Shown: positions 24,250 to 34,235 of the stretch, in pieces | Numbering within the stretch: position 1 is the first letter of the stretch | Layout: every line of letters begins with the position of its first letter | Origin: Paramacrobiotus metropolitanus | Lineage: Eukaryota; Tardigrada; Eutardigrada; Parachela; Macrobiotidae | Direction of reading: 5' to 3' | NCBI RefSeq assembly: GCF_019649055.1 | Contig: NW_026570350.1 | Span: 1-64,000 of the forward strand | DNA: 64,000 bases | The notes under the pieces: model-generated | Seen by the model: only the letters and a program-made list of their open reading frames with translations | What the model was told of the DNA's origin: nothing | Database searches by the model: none | Translations under genes and position numbers: made by a program

Positions 24250-24261
24250 CCGCCAAGTCAT
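24250..24261. repeat. Candidate target-site duplication, left copy
   Basis: CCGCCAAGTCAT lies immediately before the left terminal inverted repeat. CCGCCAAGTTAT lies immediately after the right one at 34224-34235 (11 of 12 identical, direct orientation). Twelve bases is longer than the roughly 8 bp I would expect for this superfamily, so part of the match may be chance. Confidence 0.5.
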
Positions 24262-24282
24262 AGATTAACCCGTTTAGGGTAA
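24262..24282 (+). repeat. Left terminal inverted repeat of the KDZ element
   Basis: AGA followed by TTAACCCGTTTAGGGTAA. It pairs with 34201-34223 on the opposite strand. The core of 17 bases, TAACCCGTTTAGGGTAA, is perfect. Confidence 0.75.
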
Positions 24283-24396
24283 GAAGGGGGTTCCATCAAA
24301 GTTCCATTAGTTCCGGTAGTTCCATTGGTTCCATAAGTTCCGCTGCTGCAAATATTCGTACATCGTTCTTTGGCGAGAATAGTGTAACAAGGGTTA

Positions 24397-24438
24397 CGCT
24401 AATCGAACCCAAAGAAACTAGTGTGGGTTCGATTAGCG
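24397..24438. repeat. 14-bp perfect inverted repeat within the left subterminal region
   Basis: CGCTAATCGAACCC (24397-24410) and GGGTTCGATTAGCG (24425-24438) with a 14-base loop. It is not repeated in the right arm. It could form a hairpin or be a factor-binding site. Confidence 0.6.
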
Positions 24439-24479
24439 CCCTGTCTCAGTGCGCCCTCGTTTGGCACCTGTGGAACCTA

Positions 24480-25085
24480 TGGAACTGTATTGGAACTTAT
24501 TGGAACTAATGGAACTACTGTACATCGTTTAATTGCGCCCTGATGTGACACCTGTGAAACCTATGGAACTCTATTGGAACTTATTGGAAATGATGGAACT
24601 ACTGTATACCGTTTAATTGCGACATTTTGTGATGCCAGTGGAGCCTATGAAACTCTATTGGAACTTATTGGAACTGATGGAACTACTTTACACCGTTTAA
24701 TTGCGACCTGGTGTGACACCTGTGGAACCTATGGAACTCTATTGGAACTTATTGGAACTGATGGAACTACTGTACATCGTTTAATTGCGACCTGGTGTGA
24801 CACCTGTGGAACCTATGGAACTCTATTGGAACTTATTGGAACTATTGGAACTACTGTACATCGTTCAATTGCGACCTGGTGTGACACCAGTGGAACCTAT
24901 GGAACTCTATTGGAACTTATTAGAACTGTTGGAACTACTGTACATCGTTTAATTGCGACCTAACGTGACATCAGTGGAACCTATGGAACTCTATTGGAAC
25001 TTATTGGAACTGTTGGAACTACTGTACATCGTTTAATTGCTACCTGATGTGACACCAGTTAAGCCTGTGAAACTTTTTTGGAACC
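24480..25085. repeat. Left 84-bp subterminal tandem array
   Basis: The word TACAYCGTTTAATTGC recurs at 24521, 24605, 24689, 24773, 24857, 24941 and 25025, an exact 84-base period. Units are rich in GGAAC, as in GGAACCTATGGAACTCTATT. Because 84 is divisible by three, one frame stays open for 129 codons, but this is a repeat artefact. The same unit occurs inverted at 33570-34130. Arrays in this position are typical transposase-binding sites; that role is inferred. Confidence 0.9.
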
Positions 25086-25358
25086 CGTTGGAACCGAAGG
25101 AAACACTGCAAATATGCCTTCGGGCTCTTACGCTATCTTTACCTGTTGCTGTGGAAACCTGTTGAACTAAAAGTTACTTCAAAAATTGCTGTAGTTAGAA
25201 GTATTTTCGAAAATAATGTTAGTGAGGGGTACTATAGCGCACAGAAACTGAGGACAAGAGACATCGTTTGCGAATACTGTTCGTAATTTTATCACCTCAT
25301 TAGTAGCAGCAGTGTAGCAGTTTAAAATTTGTAGCAGTTTGATGCTTTGAAAAACTCC

Positions 25359-25820
25359 GTTAAGTGATCTAGTGACCCAGTTACCAGTACTGTCCTTTGC
25401 ATAGATCCCGTTAGGTAGGTGGGTGACCGAGCTACCAAAGCTATCCAGTGCACAGAGCCCGTTAGGTGAACGTATGACCAAACTGCAATATTACTGAGCA
25501 AAATAGAGCAGGGCCTGCTAAGTTCTTAATGGGTGACCTATCTAGCACCACTGTCCAGTCTTAGCGTCCTTTTAGTTTGTAATGTGATACTCTCGTGGGT
25601 GATTGGATTCGGATGGTTTTTCGCTAAGAAAATTTAACAAAAAATGATCTGTAAAGTCATAGTAATTGCGTTCGACTGCACGAAACCAAAACATCCATTT
25701 TTTTATAAAATTTTTGTTATCGGGCTCTTCAGATTTATCCGTTCTAAGTTAACAATCCGTAAACCGGCCAAGGAGTTTAGAACCCAAGAAACGCGGAGGC
25801 GAAGCCGAGGCTGTTTCTTG
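25359..25820. mobile_element. Non-autonomous repeat: 51-bp tandem units followed by a hairpin
   Basis: Units beginning GTTARGTRR recur at 25359, 25410 and 25461 (51-base period) and carry GTGACCGAGCTACCA and TATCCAGTGC words. At 25785-25820 follows a 36-base hairpin, CAAGAAACGCGGAGGCGAAG then CCGAGGCTGTTTCTTG. The same order (tandem units then hairpin) recurs at 57761-57953, and the hairpin recurs through 37-47 kb. The architecture resembles Helentron-associated (HINE) elements. It sits just 3' of the transposase stop and may supply its 3' UTR. Confidence 0.55.
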
Positions 25821-25847
25821 TAAGTAATATCATCATCTGCTGAATGT

Positions 25848-28376
25848 TTATGAGTCACAGCGCGTATTGGCTGCAACTTTTTCCAGATACAAGTTTCTGC
25901 GCTTAACGATCCTGTGTAGAAAGAAGAGTTGACGGTACTTAGTCATTTTGAACATAGCATGCTGGAATGCTCCCAGCCAACGGAATGTCTGCTCACAACT
26001 CTGTGTATTAGCACTGAGCAGGTTGGGATAGGCCGCCCGGATTTGGTCTGGATTGTACTTTGTGTGGCATTTATGGCCTTTGTGGTTGCCCAAGTGGAAG
26101 CCGTCGATTACTTTCGTCATCCCCTTGGTCCAAAGCTCGTCATATGGCGGTGGTAGCGAAAGTTTTTGAAGCGTGGCTTTCAGTCGCTCCAGATTGCACA
26201 TGTTATCATATGCCAAAAAAAGTTTTGGCCAGTCGCATGAGGGAACTGTTTGTAAGACCTGATACATCCAAGAAATCAGTATAAGGAATACCTGGGATGG
26301 AGACTCAGACCTGTAACAGGAAAGCAATGGTTCGGTACATGTGTCACTAACTGCTGAATCCCATATAAATGCGCACTTATATATAGGAGAGAACATGTCG
26401 ATGTGACCACCCGCTCGCACCACAAATATGTATCCTCGTGACCGAACTGGCTGCAGTTTCGGTTCACCTAGGTTTTTTGTGCAAACCAGTTCACTTGTTG
26501 AATCATTGTTTTCCGGCATTGAGATTTCTACTTCCACTGTTTCGCCGGGAAGCGTCACTTCATCAGCGCGAAAGTTTTTTAAAACCCGGTCAGACGCTGC
26601 AAGAATAATCGGATAAAAGTACGATTATTGCACCAATACAGAAAGTTTACCTTGAAGATGAAATGCGCTAGCTGCAGCATGTTGCAGCGTGACCTTTCTT
26701 TTGTTTGTTGGAATATTCGCCAGTTGTGCAGCAAGAGAATGTGGCCCGCAATACATTTCGCCACGTTTAGACAACGGTTCTTCTGGACAAATATTTGGAA
26801 AGTTTACCAGCTGAACGTTTGCAACGGTATTCTAAAAACGTTTAATAGATAATGGTTTTCTCTTTATTAGGTTATTCTACGCTCTAGTGGTCCTGTCATG
26901 ATCACTGTGACTTTATTGTATACATGCTGAGCAACACGATCTTTTGATTCCTCTTAAAAGTCACTTGCCTGCTGAACAAAAGCACAGTGCTGGAAGTGAG
27001 CTTTCCAGATGCCATCAACCGAGAACAACACTCCGCAACCTCTGGAAGCGCACGCCGGATGGCAGACATGAGGGTATAGACGCTCGCATCGAAGTTTGTC
27101 GAGTTCAGGAAAAGCTTGGTCAACGTCCTTGTCCGAAGAGAACCCGAAATAAAGCAAATTATTCTCCCGAACTTCATTTTCTGTTTCATAGCGGAAAAAC
27201 GCTTCGGACACGTTCTGTACATCAAATCCTACAAAGTAGATTAAAGTTTTCAAATGAAAAAAGCCAATGGTTTTGGGAAAAATTTACCGGCAGCTTTTCC
27301 GTATGTCTCGAGGTACGTTTCGCAGAACCCGTTGAAAGACGCTTTGCAATGCAATCTTGAAAAGGAAGTTGTAAAACAAAGTTGGCTTTACTTGGCAGTT
27401 GTGTAGCAAAGAAGAGAAAAGAGCACTAATTCCCGTGTAATCAGTTAATTTTAGTTTTGTTAAGATAAATATGATTTATTTATAAGGTATTTAATTAGAG
27501 CACTTACACGCTTTCTACTAAGAATTTGCATAACGTTCTAGACCAATAAGTTGTCTGGGTCACGCGCACATGCGTTCGTTCGTGCTCGTAAAAGCGGTAT
27601 TTGCCATCCTTTTTGGATTGAAACATGTCGTACTTGTATATACTACGACAGGTTGGACATCTATACGATAGGCGAACGAAAGATCGGCTCATTCCGTTAA
27701 TGTCGTGCAGTGTGCCCTGAAAAAATGCTTAGGGTACTGTATTTTTGCCGCAATATTCAGTTGTATTTCAAAGCAGTTAATAATAACTAACAAATACCGA
27801 TTGAAAATTAACGTAAAAGTGTGTGTACTCAAGACAGTAGACAGTTCACTGAACAAGGAATATAACTAACGAGTTGTTAGTAACTGTGACTACGTAAAGG
27901 TATATATTTACCCAAGCTGGCTTATTATGAAGACCGAGTTCCAAAGGTAGGCCTGTTTTAGAGCCCCTCTGGTACACGCAGCCTTCGGCGCACGTTTTCA
28001 CTGGAGGAGTAATTACAACGATACTCCTTGGATCCGATGGCGAAATCAAATCAAGGAGAGACGGCGCTTCGTTCATCACGTGGATATACATATCTCTAAG
28101 CCGATCAGGTGCCAGCTGTACACGGTGTGCAAGTTCCTACATGCAGTATATCATTTATTACAATGATATTGCAGTAGTTAATTAAAAGCAATAGCTAACT
28201 AATATTTCAAGAAATATGTAGATACATCACACATTTTGGCATACTTCCAAAAGAACCGTATCCATAATGTCCAGTGATCGGTTTGCGGTGCAAACGGTGC
28301 ACAACTTCAGGATTTCGTCCAGTGAATACTTGCTTAGGAATAATCTTAAAGAACCGTTCTGCTCTTCGTGTGTCAT
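25848..28376 (-). CDS. KDZ-family (Kyakuja-Dileera-Zisupton) DDE transposase
   Basis: Seven exons on the minus strand, in order: 28376-28245, 28136-27912, 27716-27508, 27355-27288, 27228-26969, 26831-26651, 26596-25848. Phases agree throughout and give 607 residues. The intron after 26969 uses a GC donor (CAG|GCAAGT); the others are GT-AG. Motifs in order: a Cys pair YRCPTC, LHCKASFNGFCETYLE, HVCHPACASRGCGVLFSVDG with candidate catalytic D283, then YCGPHSLAAQL, LAYDNMCNL with D489, a FHLGNHKGHKCHTKY zinc-type region, and NTQSCEQTFRWLGAFQHAMF with E560. This DNMC / FH-NH / EQTF-WL order is characteristic of KDZ transposases. The start at ATG 28376 is provisional. A good upstream coding exon at 28839-28728 (VISWPVDEFGARCAVKVQSA and on) probably belongs to it, but I could not fix the link. 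A divergent ATG at 29148 may begin it. Confidence 0.8.
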
Positions 28377-28597
28377 GATTTTCACTTTACCTACAGAAGC
28401 AGTTCATATCTATCAAATGCGCTTGTACGTTCTGATTAAACAGTAAATACCATTACTGTCAAAATAATTCTTCCATAACAAAACGTTCGAGACAGACTGC
28501 ATAAATTAAGGTCACGTAATTTTCCTGATTTTACCGATAACGCTCTTGAGGACTTATTAAACGTCGGGCAGAAACTGTTGAACTGCTCAAGTTATAC

Positions 28598-28650
28598 TGC
28601 TGTATAAATAGCTGCTCATGTGATACTGCTGTATAAATAGCACTAAAGGA
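28598..28650 (+). promoter_or_regulatory. Duplicated TATAAATAG within the divergent intergenic region
   Basis: CTGCTGTATAAATAGC occurs twice, 29 bases apart, with canonical TATAAATAG on the plus strand at 28603-28611 and 28632-28640. It lies between the two divergent genes of the transposon. On the plus strand it is about 540 bp upstream of the ATPase start codon, which would need a long or spliced leader. It could instead lie within an unresolved 5' exon of the transposase. Confidence 0.35.
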
Positions 28651-29177
28651 CACACAATATATTCCAGCAGCGACCTGTGCCACACTTTTGCCCACATAAA
28701 CAGCCCTATGTGGAGAATTGTGCTCACCTTTTAGTCAGTACTTCACCCAAAAGTCCAATCATCATTGGGGATGGGACGGCTGACTGCACTTTCACTGCAC
28801 AGCGAGCGCCAAACTCATCGACTGGCCATGAAATCACAGCTACAAATTAAAGGCAGTATGGCACCCATAGATCGTTTATTAGATTAGGTATACGTAATAC
28901 TATTACTGTAATCAATGCAGTACCAGCTTAGTCAACGTATAATTTGTCATTAAAGTGATTAAACGTACTTCTTGTACAAATAACCAGGCTGAAACACAGT
29001 AAACTGTATCCAACCCTAATTTTTGTGGGAAGGTGCCAATAAAAATGAGCTGTAAATTGTAATCATTTGGAAACAGCATGTTTTTTAACAAACGCATTCT
29101 AATTAAATAATTAAGAAATTTGCTGACCTTTTTAATTTGGCTTTGCATCCTGTGAACAGGCTTACAGATACTTTATA

Positions 29178-32100
29178 ATGTCTAACCAATCGGCTTCAGA
29201 TTCGTTTTGTGTAAGAAACTTATGCGTGTTTGTGCACAGAGTACTAATAACTGGAGGAATTAAGCCGATTATAGAGTAGCGCTTTATTACAGTTCACGGC
29301 AGCTGAATACCGGTTCAAAGAGAAGGATGGTCGTACCTATTATTTTAAAAAGAAGGAAAAACGAGCAGTGGACGACTGGATTATGGCATTTGTGTTAACG
29401 CCCATTGCAGAAGTGGAAGGAAAAACAACAGAATCTGGAACGCTATTTGAACTGCAGGACGACAGCTGCACGAGGTACAGATTTATTTATTATATTATAT
29501 GCACTATTGTATGGTATCTACGATTCTACGGTAGCTTAAACTCGCGCTATAACTTGCAACTCGGTTTACATACAAGAATAGCGCAGCTCGTACCGTAACC
29601 TCAGACGTTTAAAACTGATACTGTAACGATAACGGACCTTTGATACGCTTTAGACGATCAGGTACTTATATTTTGTGTATATCGGCCAATTCTGGTTTGC
29701 AGGAAGGTTTACATTCGTAGCAAGTCGTGGAACAATTTTAAAGATTTCTCCTCGGATCTGCATATCAAAGGCGGCTCGTCCGCGTTTTCCAACATGAGCA
29801 ACAAGGTTCTCGCCAAGTTAGGGGAGTGGTATCACCAACGGTATATTGAGTACGTAAAATATATTGAAAAACTACATAAGAAAGCTGTATATAAAAAAAC
29901 ACAACAGAAAGTATACTAATAATAATGGATCAAGTGCTTTTGTGATGTTATTATGTAGCTACACAGAAGTACTAGTATACATGTAAGCACTGGACGCAAT
30001 GAAGCACCCAATCCAACGCATATGTATGCATATTTTTTCATTTCTTACAGGAAATGCGAAGACAAAGAAATTCCGCTAAAGCGGCAAGCGGTTTCGCACC
30101 TGGGGCTGCAAGAAGACGGTGTTACTTTCGTTTTTGGTCCGGACATAATTTTCGTCCCTTTTGAGGGTGGAATGGTGTTAGCCGACACCGATAAATGTGC
30201 ATATGTGTGGACGCCTTTGTCATCCGTTTTAATTCCCCGCACTGTCGAGGTCTATCAGGGAAAAAAGAAGGCCAGACTGTTTGCCATTATAAGACAACAT
30301 TTGCCATTAGATGTCTACTACACCTTCGTACTAATGTGTGGTGAGTGAAATATTTATCACTGTTATAAAAAGATACTCGTATTATTGTAACCATATCCAC
30401 TGATACCGCGTCCACCTGAATTTACTTTAATTATTTGTATTGGTTGTCTAGAAAACAGAAATACTTTTAAATTGAATTTGTATAAGTTTGAATATTGGAT
30501 ATAATTTTTAGCACATTCTTGGATCAGCATGTTTTACGGAGTCCTGATCAGGCACTTCAAAGGTTTGCCAAGCTTGATCGTAGTCGGACTACCAGACACG
30601 TGGAAAACGCTCCTTCTGAATCTGAGCGTGTCAATTTTCGGGACAAATATGGAAGACATTTGCAATTTAGGGGAAATAACTGATTCCGCAGGCCTTGATC
30701 GCTGGACAAAATTGCACGTTCCTTTAATAATCCACGATAATCCATTTCCTAAGCTAATGCCACGTATATTTGGATGCGTGTACGAAAGAAAACTATATCT
30801 AAACTATCGCAACAAAAACAGCGGTGGTGTGCATCCTACTTCGTCTTGTGCGCTTACCATGAATTCCGATGGCCTGGATGATATCGCTGCCGCAACTAAA
30901 GACAAGTCAGTCTCAATAAATTTCGCTCTTTAAGCTCTGTGATCTACTCGATTGTGTCATCACCCACGAAAACCTGAGGTTTTTACAGAATGCGGACATT
31001 GAGTCGGGTAGCTATTTTGACCATGGATAACGAGATAACCGACATTGATAACACTGTTTTCACACTTCTGGAACAAGCGCAGCAACGTGCATCCAAAGAT
31101 GTTCGGAAACTGCTTCATTTTGGCGAGGAAGGATGCCGTGAACTGACTAATGCGGTTAATGACAAATACGAAATCATCAAACCAAAACTATTATCAGCGG
31201 GAATGGTTAGCTGCACTCACCGAATTGCAACCTTATACTCTATACTGTCGTCTGTTGGGGATATGGTACTATACAACGTTATTTCCATAGCGCTAGATGA
31301 CTTTGCATTCATTCTGTTTTTCTTAAATATTTCTGCAGATTGCCCGTAAAGTTGCTTGCGAGTACGACAAGGAAGAAGCTCTCCAATGCCTGCTACGGCA
31401 TATTTCAAAAGCCGCGCCATATCAAACTTTACCGCGCAATGGTTTGACCGCGCGTACAACGCTATCTTTACTTCCCGACCGAAGCAACTGCTTGGCCAAA
31501 GAAAGTTTTGCTCAACTGATAGAAGCACTACGCAAAACAACTCATGCCGAAAAGGTTAGTTGCTCAACGGTGTATTTCGTCATGTAAACTGCTCACAGAA
31601 TATGTGACACAAATTATCGAAAACGACACCAGGCTAAAAAATCTTATCTAAATACTACAAATGTGATTTAGTCTGTACGGTAAAGTAGTGTACTTACGCT
31701 TGCACTTTGTTTTATTTGGATGGCAATGCGGCCAATGCCTAATAAAACACCCTTTATGTACCACAGTACAACAAAATTAATTATCTAGTTCTCGAATTCA
31801 TTATACAAATTTGACGATATATTCTTTCAGATGAATACGTTTTTTAAGAACGTTCTCTCGGTGAAGTTTGAAGATATTGCGGAAGACGTGCTTTGTTTGG
31901 CTGTTCGGAAGGACTTGTTCCTTGATGCAACAAAAGAGGACCCGCTGCAACAAAATCGCTGGTGCATTGACCAGATTGCTTGGGCAGACAAGCAGCACCA
32001 AGTGAATCTGAAGGGTGTGCGGAGGCGTTGCTTAATTTTGCCACGCGAGCACTTTACTTCAGAGCAACTTGCAAAGATCGATGGTATCGTCGATGCTTTG

Positions 32101-33226
32101 CAAGTTTCCTTAGACGAAGCGCCCGAGGTGAGCTTGGCCGGTAATCCTGCTGCTGCAACATGTAAAGCGAGGCCACATTTGGATGGTAAGACCGGTGCAC
32201 ACTTAGGCCTTGTCCTGAATTCGAAGCGAATCTCGTTGCGATACAGCAGCTCCACCTTGGTGTCGAGTCTGCAGCGAATTTATCGCCTAAAGTTAGTCTG
32301 AACACCCAATCCACTGGAGGCTGATTTGGCCGTCAACCGTAATTAACTGCACTAATCAACAGCTCCGTAATATGACAGCTGCAGTACATTACATGACGCT
32401 ACCTGGCTACCATCATACTCGGTTGGCGGTTGCGCATGCTAGGAAAGGCAACCATCCACGGTTGACGGCTAAATAAAACTCCAGTGGAATGGGTGATAAG
32501 TCTAACTTTAAGCGATAAATTCGTTGCCGACTCAGCACCAATCCTCCTTGTACTTTTAATTGTGGATTTAGCTTCGCAAACGTCCAGCGGCATAGGAAAG
32601 CGCAAAAGCAGCGCCATGGAAGCTACTGAATCTGGAACGCAAAATGCTAACATGGATCAGTCACTTCCAGCTAACGACAGTGACTTCTCACCACTATCTA
32701 GCAGCACTCCAAAGAAAATGACTGCAAAAGGTAGAGTTTAACTAGAAACTATAAATCGAGCTTGTATTTAAGTTTTTTCGAAATTTTATAATGTTACGTT
32801 ACGCTGCAGATAGAGTCCGCACAGGAAACAAAATTCGATCATTTTCCGCTTCCGTTGTTTCTGAAGGTGAATCGTAATGACTTGCTAGTGAAGCAAACTG
32901 TACATAACTATAAACCTTCGACCTGAAACTCACGGAAGTTTAATGCAGATGATCCCGAAGCTACAAAACGTGCCGTTCATCATCGTTTCGGAAAACTCAG
33001 CCAAGACGATACCAATGTAAGCGAATCCAGCAAGATCATAAAATGCGGGAAGTGTCATGTGGCTCTTATTCCGGACAACAAAGACAAACCGTGGTTGCGC
33101 TGCACAGTCTGCCAACATGCTTTCCATCATATGTGCGCATCGTATGTGTCACCTCGTGTTACCCGATCAGGAAAACCACCACCAAAACAGAAACCTTGGA
33201 AATGTCCTTACTGTTCTAAGCGATAA
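29178..33226 (+). CDS. P-loop ATPase (SF3/AAA+-like) with C-terminal PHD finger, transposon-borne
   Basis: Eleven exons: 29178-29210, 29293-29474, 29703-29849, 30051-30340, 30512-30905, 30989-31265, 31339-31554, 31831-32185, 32572-32730, 32810-32866, 32949-33226. All borders are GT-AG, phases agree, and the product is 795 residues with no internal stop. Exon 6 could end at 31206 instead (20 residues shorter). ATPase core in exon 5: Walker A GLPDTWKT at 243-250 (Trp replaces the usual last Gly), Walker B PLIIHDNP at 288-295, and a strand ending in Asn, ALTMNSD at 331-337, like the sensor/motif C of SF3 and AAA+ helicases. A helical region follows (SRVAILTM, then HRIATLYSILSSVGDM). After a Ser-rich linker, a PHD finger has the complete set C736, C739, C755, C758, H763, C766, C789, C792. 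PHD fingers usually bind histone tails. Divergent from the transposase. Its exact family is unknown to me. Confidence 0.75.
32208..32540. mobile_element. Foldback MITE nested in intron 8 of the ATPase gene
   Basis: Arms 32259-32319 and 32479-32539 are about 61 bases each and complementary with about 85-90 percent identity by eye. An inner pair GGCCGTCAACCGT (328-340) and ACGGTTGACGGCT (458-470) extends the stem. The left shoulder, containing GAATTCGAAGCGAATCTCG at 32219, matches the terminal repeat of the MITE at 52588-52752. The insertion lies wholly within the intron 32186-32571, so the gene stays open. Confidence 0.65.
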
Positions 33227-33569
33227 AAACTAATTACTAATAATTATCGATTAATTATCGATTAATTATGAATTATCGATTTTTGCAGTTAGCTCTTCAT
33301 ATGCTTTGCTAAAATGCTCTAAATTATAGATTTGATTTTCTGCAGTGCTTCTGTATTTTCCCATTTTACCGAAATTAATTAGGCATAAAACGTCGTAAAA
33401 CCTTTCCTAATGATATCAGCTTGAGCATCACCGGTATTTTCTAGTAGCGTTAACTACTAAAATATTAGAAACATAATTAGAAACCTAGTAAAATATTGAT
33501 ATTATTTTCAATGAGTTCTAGCAGCATTCGATGCTTTCCCTTGGTACCACAAAAGGGCGCAGTGCTGTT

Positions 33570-34130
33570 AGTTTGAGAAGTTCTAACAGTTCCAACGGGT
33601 TCCATAGGTTCCAAATTCCAATGATGTTAAATCAGGTCGCAACTAAACGATATGCAGTAGTTCCAACAGTTCCAAAAAGTTCCAATAGAGTTCCATAGGT
33701 TCCACTGATGTCACGTTAGGTCGCAATTAAACGATGTACAGTAATTCCAACAGTTCCAGTAAGTTCCAATAGAGTTCCATAGGTTCCGCTGGTGTCACAT
33801 TAGGTTGCAATTAAACGATGTAAAGTAGTTCCAACAGTTCCAATAAGTTCCAATAGAGTTCCATAGGTTCCACTGATGTCACGTTAGGTCGCAATTAAAC
33901 GATGTACAGTAATTCCAACAGTTCAAGTAAGTTCCAATAGAGTTCCATAGGTTCCACTGGTGTCACATTAGGTTGCAATTAAACGATGTAAAGTAGTTCC
34001 ATCAGTTCCAATAAGTTCCAATAGAGTTCCATAGGTTCCACTGGTGTCACATCAGGTCGCAACTAAACGATATGCAGTAGTTCCAACAGTTCCAATAGAG
34101 TTCCATATGGTCCATTGGTATCACAGGCTG
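33570..34130. repeat. Right 84-bp subterminal tandem array
   Basis: ACGATRT words recur at 33647, 33731, 33815, 33899, 33983 and 34067, an exact 84-base period. Units are the complement of those at 24480-25085, as in GGTTCCACTGATGTCACGTT. Six copies are seen here and seven on the left. Adjacent copies are not identical, and alternate copies share variants (ATGTACAGTAATT versus ATGTAAAGTAGTT), which suggests two-unit duplications. Confidence 0.9.
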
Positions 34131-34200
34131 TTGCAGCGTCTGAATATTCGAAATCTTTGTTTTCGCCTTTAAGGGAAGGTACAGGGAAGCAATGTCTTAG

Positions 34201-34223
34201 TTACCCTAAACGGGTTAAACTCT
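34201..34223 (-). repeat. Right terminal inverted repeat of the KDZ element
   Basis: TTACCCTAAACGGGTTAA followed by ACTCT; the complement of 24262-24282 apart from a two-base difference near the tip. The candidate target duplicate CCGCCAAGTTAT follows at 34224. Confidence 0.75.
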
Positions 34224-34235
34224 CCGCCAAGTTAT

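Larger units (their letters stand above)
24262..34223. mobile_element. Complete ~10-kb KDZ-type DNA transposon with an accessory ATPase gene
   Basis: The ends carry the same terminal sequence in opposite orientation: left 24262-24282 contains TTAACCCGTTTAGGGTAA, and right 34201-34223 is its complement within ACTCT..AGAGT edges. Just inside each end lies an array of the same 84-bp unit, inverted with respect to each other. Inside are two divergent multi-exon genes: a KDZ transposase on the minus strand (25848-28376, perhaps from 28839) and a 795-residue ATPase/PHD protein on the plus strand (29178-33226). Both read through without breaks in the exon models given here. KDZ elements are plain DNA transposons with a DDE-type transposase. 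The low decay suggests a young or selected copy. Two smaller repeats are nested inside it (25359-25820 and 32208-32540). Confidence 0.8.

Noticed and set aside
24574-24963. 129-codon open frame with repeating ELIGTDGTTVHRLIAT peptides
   Set aside because: It is the 84-bp subterminal repeat, which stays open only because 84 is a multiple of three. The same unit occurs inverted at the other end of the element.
31266-31349. Read-through extension of ATPase exon 6 to a stop
   Set aside because: A donor after GATATG at 31265 joins in phase to an open 72-codon exon at 31339, giving a longer consistent model.
32484-32741. Plus-strand ORF starting in the foldback arm
   Set aside because: Only the part after 32572 belongs to the ATPase gene (exon 9). 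The upstream part is the MITE arm within intron 8.
24250-34235. Shorter 8-bp target duplication at the KDZ element
   Set aside because: No perfect 8-bp direct repeat abuts the 17-bp perfect TIR core. The only match is the 11/12 repeat set a few bases further out, reported with caution.
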